Source: an uncultured Pseudomonadota bacterium | Lineage (GTDB): Bacteria > Pseudomonadota > Gammaproteobacteria > Ga0077536 | Assembly (NCBI GenBank): GCA_903825645.1 | Contig: CAIKBL010000023.1 | Span: 1-64,000, forward strand | Direction: 5' to 3' | Length of the DNA: 64,000 bases | Shown: one piece after another, positions 8,890-18,383 of the stretch | How the letters are laid out: each line of letters opens with the position of its first letter | Position numbering within the stretch: position 1 is the first letter of the stretch | Notes under the pieces: generated by a model | Databases searched by the model: none | Seen by the model: only the letters and a program-made list of their open reading frames with translations | Told to the model about the DNA's origin: nothing | Position numbers and translations under genes: made by a program

Positions 8890-10650
8890 GTGGATCCCGT
8901 CTCTCGCCGAGAACTTATATTCGAGGCTGGAAAAGGCGTCCACGAGGCGTTCGCTAAGTACAATGACAATTTTGGGCGGATCACGCGACGCGCCAAGGAT
9001 CGTTTCGAATCACGAGATTGGCGTGGTGCTGAACAGGATTTCGTCGAGCGTCTTGAACTATACACAAAATCCGTAGAGCGAACGGTCGCATCCCTCACGC
9101 GACAACTTGGCCCGCTCGTGGAGGAACGGGAGTTATGGGCAGAACTCAAACAGTCCTTCGGTGATCGCGTTAGCGGCATTGCAGATGGTTCATTCTGCAA
9201 AACCTATTTCAACTCAGTCACCCGTCGTATCTTCCACACGGTCGGTACCGATCCGCAAACAGAGTTTCTCGACATGCGGTTCAATGTGCGTGATGCACAG
9301 CGGTACGCCATTGATCACAAGTCCTATTTAAATTGGGGCGCACTTCCGGCGCTTATCCGACAGCTCCTGAAAGAATTTAAGTTTGCGGCTGACTACGTAG
9401 ATCTCGCACGCGACGAAACGGTAATCACCGAAACTCTTGAAGCTCATGCGGCGTCATACGCTAAGGGCGCTGAGCTATTGCGTGTGGATTTTTTGCCCGC
9501 GATTTTCTATCAATCTACTGGCGCCTACCTAATCGGGAAGGCTTTCTGGCCGAACTATAGTGCACCGCTGGTCGTTGAGTTCCGCCATCTAGAGGAAGGT
9601 GTAAAGGTCGGGCAGATTTTGATGGATATAGATGAAATCAGCATCCTGTTCGGCTTTACGCGCTCGTATTTTTTTGTAGATATCGAGCCAGTCGAAGGCG
9701 CCATTTATTTCATCCATTCGCTGCTGCCTCATAAACCAATCGACGAACTCTACACAGTCCTCGGGCGTGTAAGACAAGGGAAAACTGAGCGGTATCGACA
9801 ATTCACAAGCCATCTCTCGAATTGCCAAGATCGATTCGTTCACGCACCAGGAGACAAAGGGTTGGTCATGATTGTCTTTACCCTTCCCTCATATGATTTG
9901 GTATTCAAGGTTATCCGTGACCGCTTCGGATTTCCGAAGAATTCCAATCGCGAAGAGGTGATGGAAAAATATCAGCTAGTTTTCAAGCACGACCGGGCAG
10001 GACGCCTGATCGACACACAGGAATTCACCCATATTGGGTTTCCCCTAAACAAGTTTGATCCTGCCGTGATAGAAGAGCTTTTCGAAGAAGCTGCGGAGTC
10101 AACTCGCGTCGACGCTGATCAACTGGTCATTCGCCATCTATACGTAGAGCGCCGTCTTCAACCGCTCAATCTTTTCCTCAGGGCATGTCCCCGCGAAATA
10201 GGTAACGCGGCCGTTATTGATTATGGAAATGCTATCAAGGATTTAGCCCAGACCAACGTTTTCCCCGGAGATCTCCTGCTCAAGAATTTTGGCGTTACCC
10301 GCCATGGGCGAGTCATCTTCTACGACTACGACGAGTTATGTCTAGTGACTGATTGTAATTTCCGTGAAGTGCCGGAGGCTCGCTACGAAGAAGATGAAAT
10401 GCGGCAGGAATCTTGGTTTTATGTACACGGGAATGATATTTTCCCTGAAGAATTCCTCCGCTTCTTGGCAATGGATGGGGAATATCGCCGGGTTTTCCTC
10501 GCCGCACACGCCGATCTACTCACCGTCGATTATTGGCGAGAAATGAAGACACACCACCTGACGAATGTCTCCCTCGAGCGCATTGGCGGTGCACGGACCG
10601 AAGCAGAGCACTTGTACTTGCAGCCTCGTCTCGCCGACAGTATCAACTGA
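8890..10650 (+). CDS. aceK: Isocitrate dehydrogenase kinase/phosphatase
   Basis: Bifunctional enzyme that phosphorylates and dephosphorylates isocitrate dehydrogenase to divide flux between the TCA cycle and the glyoxylate bypass. At 586 residues it matches the family length. The N-terminal regulatory half is followed by the kinase-like half, with the FTLPSYDLVFKVIRD nucleotide-binding region and the GNAIKDLAQTNVFPGDLLLKNFG catalytic and magnesium-binding region, then YDYDEL. It starts at GTG 8890, since the family N-terminus aligns there. Placement directly after icd rather than in an aceBAK operon puts regulator and target together; no isocitrate lyase or malate synthase lies in the window. 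Confidence 0.95.
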   Translation: MDPVSRRELIFEAGKGVHEAFAKYNDNFGRITRRAKDRFESRDWRGAEQDFVERLELYTKSVERTVASLTRQLGPLVEERELWAELKQSFGDRVSGIADGSFCKTYFNSVTRRIFHTVGTDPQTEFLDMRFNVRDAQRYAIDHKSYLNWGALPALIRQLLKEFKFAADYVDLARDETVITETLEAHAASYAKGAELLRVDFLPAIFYQSTGAYLIGKAFWPNYSAPLVVEFRHLEEGVKVGQILMDIDEISILFGFTRSYFFVDIEPVEGAIYFIHSLLPHKPIDELYTVLGRVRQGKTERYRQFTSHLSNCQDRFVHAPGDKGLVMIVFTLPSYDLVFKVIRDRFGFPKNSNREEVMEKYQLVFKHDRAGRLIDTQEFTHIGFPLNKFDPAVIEELFEEAAESTRVDADQLVIRHLYVERRLQPLNLFLRACPREIGNAAVIDYGNAIKDLAQTNVFPGDLLLKNFGVTRHGRVIFYDYDELCLVTDCNFREVPEARYEEDEMRQESWFYVHGNDIFPEEFLRFLAMDGEYRRVFLAAHADLLTVDYWREMKTHHLTNVSLERIGGARTEAEHLYLQPRLADSIN

Positions 10651-11383
10651 ATTTACGGCGCTAGGCCGAACCCCGTGCGGCAGCAATCTATTGCGCCGCG
10701 GGAATGGTAGCGTGATACCCAGATCGTAAAGTCGTGGGCAGCAGAAAGCACACGAACCATCCCCATCACCACTTTAGTTAATCGAGCGGGTGTCTTCGAA
10801 CGCTGAATAGCGTTATGACCCGACAATACTTGGGAATGGCGGGAATCCTTAGGAAGGCATCGTCGCGCTCACCATCTGCTAGAGACACCGCTCGGGCTCG
10901 CTAGTTGGCCTACGAGATGTCCCCGCTCCCCAACCTGACGCCGCATTGGGCCGTTGAATTTCTCGACGCCATCACCGTGTAACCGCACGCACTATCCCTA
11001 GACATGATTGAACTCGCTGCCCCAACTTCAGACCTTTATAGCTTAAGTGGCGCCGCACTTGCGCGCTAGGTGACGACGAACACCGTGAGCATTTTTGGTG
11101 TCACCTTCAAAAATACCGGGGATGAGAGAGCGGGCTCCCCGCAGACTAATGATTAAATTAAGCCCTGACCGAAGTATCACGAACGCTGGTGGCTGTCCTA
11201 AAACGTCTCCACGCCGACACCAATACTGATTTGAGTCCGACCTAGGGCTCACAGGGTTGAATCTGGAAACCTCGTTACCGCGGCTTCGATATTCACGCAT
11301 CTGGCATAACGATATTCAACTTCGGACTAATTTGTGTAGCACGACACAAGGAATAATGGCGCCATAGACAATCCCTGAGTGGA
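10651..11383. other. Gap without a recognisable gene
   Basis: About 730 bases between aceK and cysH. Frames on both strands are broken by stops. Fragments such as a plus-strand run near 10915-10980 have a protein-like composition but match nothing I can name. A hairpin follows aceK at 10677-10699. Given the clear pseudogene elsewhere in this window, eroded coding sequence is possible but not shown. Confidence 0.5.
10677..10699 (+). terminator. Hairpin downstream of aceK
   Basis: GCGGC (10677-10681) pairs with GCCGC (10695-10699), and GCAAT pairs with ATTGC inside it, with one bulged A and a very tight loop. It begins 27 bases after the aceK stop, where a terminator would sit. There is no following T-run, so this is at most a Rho-independent-like or RNA-stabilising stem. 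Confidence 0.4.
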
Positions 11384-12061
11384 ATGGACCCCATGTCGAC
11401 GAACCAGTTACTCGCCAATGAATTGCAAATTATGCCAGACGCCGTTGGGCACTGTCTGCCAAACGGATCGAACGACCCTGAGATGATAATCCGTTGGGCG
11501 TTTGAGCGTGCAAAGGTCCCTGTAGTCTCAACCAATTTTCGCCCCCATGCAGCGGTTTTGCTGCACTTGGTGACTCAGGTCAAACCGGATATTCCGGTGA
11601 TCTGGGTTGACAGCGGCTACAACACGCGGGAGACCTACGAGTACGCCGAGCGATTGACTGCCCTTCTGGGACTCAATCTGCAGGTTTACACCCCTCGAGT
11701 GACTGCCGCACGACGCGCCATCGCATTCAACGGCGTGCCTGCGCTTGATAGAGCTGACCACGCAACGTTCACCCGAGAAGTAAAGTTAGAACCCTTCGAA
11801 AGAGCCTTCAGAGAAATACAACCGGATGTCTGGCTTACCGGAATTCGCGCTGACCAAAACGCCTTTCGAAAATCGCTTGGCGTGGTCTCTTCCGGGGTGC
11901 TCGGATCGCTTAAGGTCGCGCCGCTATACCACTGGACGGAAGTTGATCTGGAAAATTACCTCTACGAGTTCGGTCTGCCTGACAATCTGAATTATACGGA
12001 CCCCACCAAAGTGGAGGCCGATCGAGAATGTGGGCTACAGCGTTTGGGGGGCGGTATTTGA
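11384..12061 (+). CDS. cysH: Phosphoadenylyl-sulfate (PAPS) reductase family protein
   Basis: Reduces activated sulfate to sulfite in assimilatory sulfate reduction, using thioredoxin or glutaredoxin. The 225-residue protein has the adenine-nucleotide alpha-hydrolase fold signature (VVSTNFRPHAA, VIWVDSGYNTRETY), TGIRADQ and a C-terminal ECGL with the redox cysteine. It lacks the paired CC...CxxC cysteines of APS reductases that bind a [4Fe-4S] cluster, so PAPS is the likelier substrate. The C-terminus reads ECGLQ where ECGLH is usual, and it ends soon after. No other sulfate-assimilation genes are adjacent, which is unusual. The start is uncertain between ATG 11384 and the in-frame ATG at 11393. 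Confidence 0.85.
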   Translation: MDPMSTNQLLANELQIMPDAVGHCLPNGSNDPEMIIRWAFERAKVPVVSTNFRPHAAVLLHLVTQVKPDIPVIWVDSGYNTRETYEYAERLTALLGLNLQVYTPRVTAARRAIAFNGVPALDRADHATFTREVKLEPFERAFREIQPDVWLTGIRADQNAFRKSLGVVSSGVLGSLKVAPLYHWTEVDLENYLYEFGLPDNLNYTDPTKVEADRECGLQRLGGGI

Positions 12062-12343
12062 CCGGTCTCCTGTAGTCCCCCTTAAGTTAAGCCTCCTTTG
12101 TCCTTCTGCGCCTCGTCCAGTTCTACGCACCTTGGCGCCGAGGAGTCGCCGGGACCGCGCTAGTGCGATAGGATCGCGCAGTGCCCGCCTGCAAGGGAGT
12201 TCTGCGGCCAGATGGTTGTTCGCTGCCTCATCGCCGAAAACGTCACGGCAAAGGCGCTTTGGTCGCATAGGCTCTGCGCTGACGGCACAGTGCCACCAGC
12301 ATCGGGTGAAATCTCTTTACTCATCAAGTCGATTGGAGTCGTT

Positions 12344-13054
12344 ATGTCTTCCAAGCTCTATCCGGATGCCCAGAGCGCTTTGTCGGGACTCACCGCCGAC
12401 AACATCACTGTGATGTCTGGCGGATTCGGTCTCTGCGGAATCCCCGAAAACCTGATTGTAGGCTTACGGGATTCCGGCGCTAAAAACCTTACTGTGATTG
12501 GAAATAATGTCGGATGTGATGAGCATGGCATGTGGCTGGTTTTGGCCAATAATCAGATACGCAAAGTACTTGCCAGTTATGTCGGTGAAAATAAGATTCT
12601 AGAGAGTCGCTACATGAGTGGTGACATCGAAATCGAGTTCAATCCGCAAGGAACGCTGGCAGAGCGCATTCGTGCGGGAGGTGCCGGCATCCCGGCCTTC
12701 TTCACCCGCACCGGCTACGGCACTGCAGTCGCCGAAGGCAAAGAAACCCGTCAGTTCAATGGTGAATGGTACGTCATGGAAACAGGTCTCACTGCGGATT
12801 TGTCGCTTGTGAAGGCATGGAAAGGCGATACCGCAGGAAACCTCGTTTATCGCAAAACCGCGAGGAATTTCAATCCAATGATCGCAACAGCAGGTAAAGT
12901 TACCGTTGCCGAAGTAGAAGAACTGGTCCCGGCCGGAACACTTGATCCCGACCAAATACACACGCCGGGCATTTTCGTTCAGCGAATGATCGTCGGCAAA
13001 AGTTATACCAAGCACATTGAACGGCTTACGACTCGTGCACGGGAGAAAAACTGA
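12344..13054 (+). CDS. scoA: 3-oxoacid CoA-transferase, subunit A
   Basis: First subunit of a heteromeric CoA-transferase (succinyl-CoA:3-oxoacid type), which moves CoA between acyl donors such as succinyl-CoA and acetoacetate. The family signature GGFGLCGIPENLI is near residues 26-38, followed by the NNVGCDEHG region and GTLAERIRAGGAGIPAFFT. The ATG at 12344 has a GGAG five bases upstream and gives 236 residues, as expected; the open frame extends further upstream without homology. The stop overlaps the start of subunit B by one base. It may serve ketone-body, polyhydroxybutyrate or beta-ketoacid use. Confidence 0.93.
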   Translation: MSSKLYPDAQSALSGLTADNITVMSGGFGLCGIPENLIVGLRDSGAKNLTVIGNNVGCDEHGMWLVLANNQIRKVLASYVGENKILESRYMSGDIEIEFNPQGTLAERIRAGGAGIPAFFTRTGYGTAVAEGKETRQFNGEWYVMETGLTADLSLVKAWKGDTAGNLVYRKTARNFNPMIATAGKVTVAEVEELVPAGTLDPDQIHTPGIFVQRMIVGKSYTKHIERLTTRAREKN

Positions 13055-13698
13055 TGGCTTGGACACGCGAACAGATGGCAGCGCGCGCGGCGCGCGAATT
13101 ACGAGACGGTTTTTACGTTAATCTTGGCATCGGGATACCTACCCTGGTCGCAAATGTGATCCCCCAGGGCATGACAGTGACCTTGCAGAGCGAGAACGGA
13201 ATGCTAGGGATGGGCCCATTCCCCTACGAAGGAGAGGAGGATGCCGACCTTATCAATGCAGGCAAACAAACCATTACTGAACTTCCACAGACTAGCTATT
13301 TTTCTAGTGCTGATAGCTTCGCCATGATACGTGGCGGGCACATCAACTTGTCTATCCTGGGCGGGATGCAGGTTTCCGAAACTGGAGATCTCGCAAACTG
13401 GATGGTACCCGGCAAGATGATCAAGGGAATGGGTGGCGCGATGGATCTGGTCGCCGGCGTTAAGCGCGTCGTCGTCGTCATGGATCATTGCGAAAAAAGT
13501 GGCGAATCTAAATTTCGGCAGATCTGCAGCCTTCCATTGACAGGCAAAGGCGTTGTCGACCTGTTGGTAACTGATCTTGCGGTTTTTGAAATCGATCGAA
13601 AGGGCTCTGGCGCCACGCTAGTAGAACTAGCCGACGGTGTTACGCTAGACGAGATAAAGGCAAAGACGGAGGCCACTTTCGCGGTTCGCCTTGGGTAA
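13054..13698 (+). CDS. scoB: 3-oxoacid CoA-transferase, subunit B
   Basis: Catalytic partner of the preceding subunit. The active-site glutamate lies in SENGMLGMGP (residues 46-55), the family hallmark; YVNLGIGIPT near the N-terminus and the GGHINLSILGGMQVS block are also present. At 214 residues it is of normal length. Its ATG overlaps the TGA of subunit A (TGATG), indicating translational coupling for a 1:1 complex. Confidence 0.94.
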   Translation: MAWTREQMAARAARELRDGFYVNLGIGIPTLVANVIPQGMTVTLQSENGMLGMGPFPYEGEEDADLINAGKQTITELPQTSYFSSADSFAMIRGGHINLSILGGMQVSETGDLANWMVPGKMIKGMGGAMDLVAGVKRVVVVMDHCEKSGESKFRQICSLPLTGKGVVDLLVTDLAVFEIDRKGSGATLVELADGVTLDEIKAKTEATFAVRLG

Positions 13699-13823
13699 GC
13701 ATCTCTTCGGACTGGATACGCCGGCCTCATCCGGAGGACGGCGCATCACTGCTACCTGCCGTCCCTCCGCTAAGAGTCAATGCATGCAGCAGCACCAGGC
13801 TGCATCGATGCGGGTAAAGAGGG

Positions 13824-13839
13824 CCACCCGCCCGGGTGG
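13824..13839. other. GC-rich inverted repeat between convergent genes
   Basis: CCACCCG (13824-13830) pairs with CGGGTGG (13833-13839), between the convergent scoB and fumarase genes. The loop is very short and neither side has a T-run, so it is only weak evidence for a bidirectional terminator. Confidence 0.35.
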
Positions 13840-13883
13840 GAATATTCCACACCCAGTGCCAGTGCTTCCAATTTTTTCGAGAT

Positions 13884-15410
13884 TTAGCTGACCGTTTTAA
13901 CCGGAATTTTGCCAATACGTTGTTGCCATTCGGCAGGTCCTGTCTTGTGGACGGATTCGCCATTGGAATCCACCGCCACAGTCACCGGCATATCCTCGAC
14001 TTCAAACTCGTAGATCGCTTCCATACCCAGATCTTCGAAAGCAATCACTCGCGATTTACGGATAGCCTTTGACACAAGATAGGCAGCCCCTCCCACCGCC
14101 ATCAAATAAACGGCGCGATGTTTTTTGATAGCCTCAATGGCAACCGGTCCACGTTCAGCTTTACCTATCATTCCGAGCAATCCGGTCTGCGCCAACATCA
14201 TCTCCGTGAATTTATCCATACGGGTTGCAGTGGTGGGTCCCGCAGGACCAACCACTTCATCACGAACAGGATCAACCGGGCCAACGTAATAAATAAATCT
14301 ACCTTTGAAGTCGACGCCTGAGGGGAGCGCTTCCCCGCGCGACAGAATTTCCTGAATCCGTTTGTGTGCCGCGTCCCGGCCGGTCAGCATCGCACCGTTC
14401 AGCAACAAAGTCTCGCCCGGTTTCCAGGTCGCAATCTCTGCGGCCGTGACTGTCGCAAGATTTACGCGTCGGGCCGTGGCGCCTGCCGACCAACTAATAA
14501 TTGGCCAATCAGACAATTTCGGTACGTGCATCTCTGCAGGACCGGATCCGTCCAACACAAAATGCGCATGCCGGGTTGCGGCACAATTCGGGATCATGGC
14601 TACCGGCTTTGATGCCGCATGCGTCGGGAAGTCTTTGATTTTGACGTCCAGGACGGTGGTTAACCCACCGAGTCCTTGAGCACCAATCCCGAGCGCATTG
14701 ACCTTCTCGTAAAGTTCTAGACGAAGTTCCTCAAGTCCGCTACGAGCGCCACGAACCCGAAGCTCCTGTATATCGATGGGATCCATGAGGGCTTCTTTGG
14801 CCATTACCATGGCCTTTTCCGCCGTACCGCCAATACCAATTCCGAGCATCCCGGGTGGACACCATCCCGCTCCCATCAACGGAACCGTCGCGAGAACCCA
14901 GTCAACCAAATTATCATTAGGGTTCATCATGATAAATTTCGACTTGTTTTCGGAACCGCCGCCTTTTGCTGCGACCGTAATCTCAAGCTCATCACCCGGA
15001 ATCAACTCCATGTGGATAACAGCAGGTGTGTTGTCCTTAGTATTGATACGCTTGCCGGCTGGATCGGCGACGATTGACGCCCTGAGCTTGTTCTCCGGGT
15101 CCAGATAGGCTCGCCTAACGCCCTCGTTGATCATCTCCGTCAAACTCAACTTGGCCTCCCAACGAACCCCCATACCAATCTTACAAAAGACCGTCACAAT
15201 CCCAGTGTCCTGACAAATCGGCCGATGACCCTCCGCACACATACGGGAGTTAATTAGGATCTGTGCCATGGCATCCTTCGCTGCACGCGATTCCTCTCGC
15301 TCATACGCGGCTGCGAGATTGGTGATGTAGTCCTTCGGATGGTAGTAGGAAATATACTGCAGCGCGTCGGCAACACTCTGGATTACATCTTCCTGACGAA
15401 TAGCTGTCAT
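13884..15410 (-). CDS. fumA: Class I fumarate hydratase (iron-sulfur)
   Basis: Interconverts fumarate and malate in the TCA cycle, using an oxygen-sensitive [4Fe-4S] cluster. Three cysteines in conserved contexts can ligate the cluster: PICQDTG, GWCPPGMLG and PNCAATRH. Unlike two-subunit archaeal-type enzymes, both the alpha (N-terminal) and beta (C-terminal, from about residue 300) domains are in one 508-residue chain. ATG 15410 was chosen because a purine-rich AGGAGCGAGG precedes it; the frame stays open 50 codons upstream without homology. It is a single gene convergent with scoAB. Confidence 0.94.
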   Translation of the reverse strand: MTAIRQEDVIQSVADALQYISYYHPKDYITNLAAAYEREESRAAKDAMAQILINSRMCAEGHRPICQDTGIVTVFCKIGMGVRWEAKLSLTEMINEGVRRAYLDPENKLRASIVADPAGKRINTKDNTPAVIHMELIPGDELEITVAAKGGGSENKSKFIMMNPNDNLVDWVLATVPLMGAGWCPPGMLGIGIGGTAEKAMVMAKEALMDPIDIQELRVRGARSGLEELRLELYEKVNALGIGAQGLGGLTTVLDVKIKDFPTHAASKPVAMIPNCAATRHAHFVLDGSGPAEMHVPKLSDWPIISWSAGATARRVNLATVTAAEIATWKPGETLLLNGAMLTGRDAAHKRIQEILSRGEALPSGVDFKGRFIYYVGPVDPVRDEVVGPAGPTTATRMDKFTEMMLAQTGLLGMIGKAERGPVAIEAIKKHRAVYLMAVGGAAYLVSKAIRKSRVIAFEDLGMEAIYEFEVEDMPVTVAVDSNGESVHKTGPAEWQQRIGKIPVKTVS

Positions 15411-15604
15411 GCCTCGCTCCTCATTACATTGTCTCAAAAGATAAATTCTGTCCCAGCCGCCGGCTATTCCACCATGTCGGACGGAAGAACGATGCACCCT
15501 ATTCAGATAGATTAGCGCGTTGAACCGAGCCTTACTTGTCCTCACATTTATGTGGTGCAAAAAAAGCGGCCAGACCGCACCGGTCTTACAGAGAACTTGC
15601 AGCC

Positions 15605-16267
15605 TTATGCACTTTCACTGCCAACCTGCTGGTCTGGTTGCCCCTGCTGGAATGCGTCAAGCACAAGGCATGCCGCTTCAATTTCGCATAATCTCGGAAA
15701 ATCATCTAAAGGCAATTTGAAACGGCGCGCGGAATGCATCAGCGGCACTAGACAGATATCTGCAAGGGTTATCTGATCGGAAAGGCTATACCGATATCTT
15801 TCGCCCTCTGAGGTCAACCAGAGTTCAAGCGCATCAAGTCCTTCGAGGAACCAGTGTCGGAACCATAGGCTGCGCTGGTCTCTGCTCGTTTTCAATGTCT
15901 TGCGGAGGTAGGACAGGACCCGAAGGTTTGTCATCGATTGAATGTCTGAAACAATCATCTGGGAGAACTGCCGCGCACGCGCACGGCGTTCAGGCTCGCT
16001 CGGGAGGAACGGAGGATCTGGCTTAATATCATCCAAATATTCGAGAATCGCGAGTGACTGGGAAACGATGAACGTGTTGTCCGTCAGGGTTGGCAAAACG
16101 CCTTGAGGGTTGACTGTCCGATAGTCAGCCAATAGTTGCTCTCCACCCTGCTGGGTGAGCGAGACGGGGATGCTGCGGTATGCGAGACCTTTGAGAGAGA
16201 GGCCAATGCGCACGCGATGAGAGGCTGGCGAGAGGAAAAATTCATGGAGCTCAAGCATCTTCGGCAT
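15605..16267 (-). CDS. maiA: Zeta-class glutathione transferase / maleylacetoacetate isomerase-like
   Basis: A 220-residue GST-fold protein. The N-terminal thioredoxin-like domain has SPASHRVRIGL in place of the zeta motif SSCSxRVRIAL, keeping the first serine but with alanine where the eukaryotic catalytic cysteine lies, as in many bacterial members. VNPQGVLPTL and QSLAILEYLD are typical. Maleylacetoacetate isomerase works in tyrosine and homogentisate breakdown, but no other gene of that pathway is nearby, so the substrate may differ. It is the last gene of the etf-ferredoxin run, about 200 bases after the preceding gene, so cotranscription is uncertain. Confidence 0.78.
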   Translation of the reverse strand: MPKMLELHEFFLSPASHRVRIGLSLKGLAYRSIPVSLTQQGGEQLLADYRTVNPQGVLPTLTDNTFIVSQSLAILEYLDDIKPDPPFLPSEPERRARARQFSQMIVSDIQSMTNLRVLSYLRKTLKTSRDQRSLWFRHWFLEGLDALELWLTSEGERYRYSLSDQITLADICLVPLMHSARRFKLPLDDFPRLCEIEAACLVLDAFQQGQPDQQVGSESA

Positions 16268-16465
16268 TTTCTTTCTTGTACCGGAACCGTCGCGAAGAGC
16301 CTTTGGCCGAGCAAAGGGACCGCTAACCCAGCGCCTCCCTTACTGATCCCGCCCAACCTTGCACACTGCATCACCCAAGCGTCCACAAACTAGCCGCTGG
16401 TGATATTTAACTATCTGAAGATCATCGTAACACCCTGTCGGCGCCGAATTATCTCGAGAACTCCC

Positions 16466-16783
16466 TTAGTCATTCTTGGCGACGTGAATGACCAGTCCAT
16501 CCAATTCAGGTGTGACCACGATCTGACACGTCAATCGACTAAGGGGCTTGCGATCATTGGCCAACTCAAGCGTCGCGTCTTCTATTTCATTTGGAGCGCC
16601 CACCACGCCGGCCCAAGCGTCGTCCACATAGGCGTGACAGGTACTGCAGGCGCAGCTGCCTCCGCAGATAGCAAGAATGCCAGGGACGCCATTAGCGATA
16701 GCACCTTCCATGACAGAAAGACCAATGGCAACATCAGTGACGTGCTGTTGACCGTCGAGATCGATAAAGGTAATTTTTGGCAT
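16466..16783 (-). CDS. [2Fe-2S] ferredoxin, adrenodoxin/putidaredoxin type (first)
   Basis: A 105-residue ferredoxin. The cluster-binding pattern of vertebrate-type/P450 ferredoxins is complete: ICGGSCACSTCH supplies three cysteines (first, seventh and tenth of the CGGSCACSTC run) and LTCQ the fourth. Such proteins shuttle single electrons from an NAD(P)H reductase to cytochrome P450s or other oxygenases. It sits 17 bases downstream of the ferredoxin reductase gene on the same strand. A second, divergent copy lies on the other side of that reductase. Confidence 0.92.
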   Translation of the reverse strand: MPKITFIDLDGQQHVTDVAIGLSVMEGAIANGVPGILAICGGSCACSTCHAYVDDAWAGVVGAPNEIEDATLELANDRKPLSRLTCQIVVTPELDGLVIHVAKND

Positions 16784-16800
16784 GGCTCTGAATTTTCGTG

Positions 16801-18015
16801 TTAGAAGATTGTTTTGAGATCAATAGCAGTATCTGCAAGCTGTGCTTTAGGGTAGCAGCCTCCGGGGGTGGCTATAAGCTTACGCGAAACCATGTGTTCG
16901 GCCGGGCGATTGATAGAGTCGGCGGCAATCAAGCGCTCGTCCGCGTAGTAAAAAACCGAGAAAGCCCCCTTCTCAGGTTCGCCCCTCAGAACAAGTTCAT
17001 CGTATCCGGTGGAAATCCCCGTCATCTGTAATTTAAAATCGTATTGATCGGACCAGAACCATGGGACCTGTGCATACGCGACAGGATGATCAAGCAAGGT
17101 ACCGGCCGCAACCTTCGCCTGGTCCACGGCATTCTGCACCGACTCAATGCGGTGCGGCCGAGGGTACAATAAATTACGGTGCATGGTGCAATCTCCAGCC
17201 GAAACGATGGAGGGATCGCTAGTCCGCGCGAATTCGTCCACCACGATTCCACCGTCACATAATAACCCAGAGGCCCTAGCCAACTCGATGTTAGGAAGCA
17301 CCCCAATCCCGGCCACGATCAGATCCGCCACCACACTTGAACCGTCAGCCGTGATTATCGTGAGCGCGTCCGGTGTGGCATCAATAGCACTCACCTGCTG
17401 TGCAAGTTGAATGTTGACGCCCCGCTCGCGATGTATACGTGCAAAAAAATCTGAGACTACAGGTGCCACCACTCGTTGCAGTACCCTAGATTGGGTCTCC
17501 AGTACCGCTACTTCACAGCCAAGTCCGCGCGCTATTGCGGCCACCTCGAGCCCGATAAAACCACCCCCGATGATGGCTACGCGGCGAGCCTGAGAGAGCC
17601 GCACGCGCAGGTTTTCGGCATCGTTCAGCCCCCGCAGATAACATACCCGTGGATCACCTGCGCCCGGTACCGTGAGTTCCCGGACACGCGCACCCGTCGT
17701 CAACGCTAGGCGGTCGTAACAGAGCTCCGCGCCGTCGGCCAGATAGACGATGCGGTTCTCCTTGTCCAGCTTTGCGACTGGCACGCCAAGATGGCATGCG
17801 ATGCCTAGCTTGGCGTAATGATCTGCGGGTCGGAATAGGAGTCGAGGGGCCTCTACTTCGCCAAGCAAGTATTTCTTCGACAGTGGCGGACGCTGATAAG
17901 GCAAGCTCGCTTCCTCGCCCACCAGTAAAACCTCACCATCGAAGCCACCGCGACGCAAGCTCTCTGCGACCTGCAAGCCCGCCTGACCGGCCCCGACAAT
18001 GATGAAACGCTTCAT
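16801..18015 (-). CDS. FAD-dependent ferredoxin reductase (putidaredoxin/rhodocoxin reductase type)
   Basis: A 404-residue NAD(P)H:ferredoxin reductase. It carries an N-terminal FAD Rossmann motif (IIVGAGQAGLQVAESLR), the LPYQRPPLSK motif typical of this class, a central NAD(P)-binding motif (VAIIGGGFIGLEVAA, about 146-160) and the FAD-contacting SAGDCT (about 275-280). The C-terminal WFWSDQYDFKLQ block is characteristic of oxygenase-coupled reductases. It lies between two [2Fe-2S] ferredoxin genes with gaps of 17 and 21 bases, so the three form one electron-transfer unit. The terminal acceptor, expected to be a P450 or other monooxygenase, is not in the window. Confidence 0.93.
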   Translation of the reverse strand: MKRFIIVGAGQAGLQVAESLRRGGFDGEVLLVGEEASLPYQRPPLSKKYLLGEVEAPRLLFRPADHYAKLGIACHLGVPVAKLDKENRIVYLADGAELCYDRLALTTGARVRELTVPGAGDPRVCYLRGLNDAENLRVRLSQARRVAIIGGGFIGLEVAAIARGLGCEVAVLETQSRVLQRVVAPVVSDFFARIHRERGVNIQLAQQVSAIDATPDALTIITADGSSVVADLIVAGIGVLPNIELARASGLLCDGGIVVDEFARTSDPSIVSAGDCTMHRNLLYPRPHRIESVQNAVDQAKVAAGTLLDHPVAYAQVPWFWSDQYDFKLQMTGISTGYDELVLRGEPEKGAFSVFYYADERLIAADSINRPAEHMVSRKLIATPGGCYPKAQLADTAIDLKTIF

Positions 18016-18036
18016 ACGTTGCTTTTGGTGGCCGCG

Positions 18037-18360
18037 TTAGGTCTGCCGTTGAGGCAAATGCACCACCATGCCATCCATTTCTGGGGTTAGCTTTATCTGA
18101 CAGCTCAACCGAGAATTGGACTGGCGGGGAACGGCCGTGCAGTCCAGCAGATCTTTCTCACTCGGCGTCTGCTCAGGCAGTTTGTCCAACCATGCAGGTT
18201 CGATGAAGACGTGGCATGTCGCGCAGGCGCATCCCCCGCCACACTCCGCGACAATCTCCGTTACGTCGTTTTGCACAGCCCCCTCCATTAGGGACCATCC
18301 GCCCGATATTTCAATCTCCCGACGTGTCTGATCTGACGCAACAAAAATCACTTTAGGCAT
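18037..18360 (-). CDS. [2Fe-2S] ferredoxin, adrenodoxin/putidaredoxin type (second)
   Basis: A 107-residue ferredoxin with the same cluster pattern as the other copy (ECGGGCACATCH and LSCQ). The two share the fold and cysteine spacing but differ clearly outside the cluster loop, so they look functionally divergent rather than recently duplicated. GGAGAAA precedes the ATG. It lies 23 bases downstream of the ETF:quinone oxidoreductase gene, tying the oxygenase-type chain to the fatty-acid electron-transfer operon. Confidence 0.92.
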   Translation of the reverse strand: MPKVIFVASDQTRREIEISGGWSLMEGAVQNDVTEIVAECGGGCACATCHVFIEPAWLDKLPEQTPSEKDLLDCTAVPRQSNSRLSCQIKLTPEMDGMVVHLPQRQT

Positions 18361-18383
18361 GACTGGTTATTTCTCCGCGCTAG

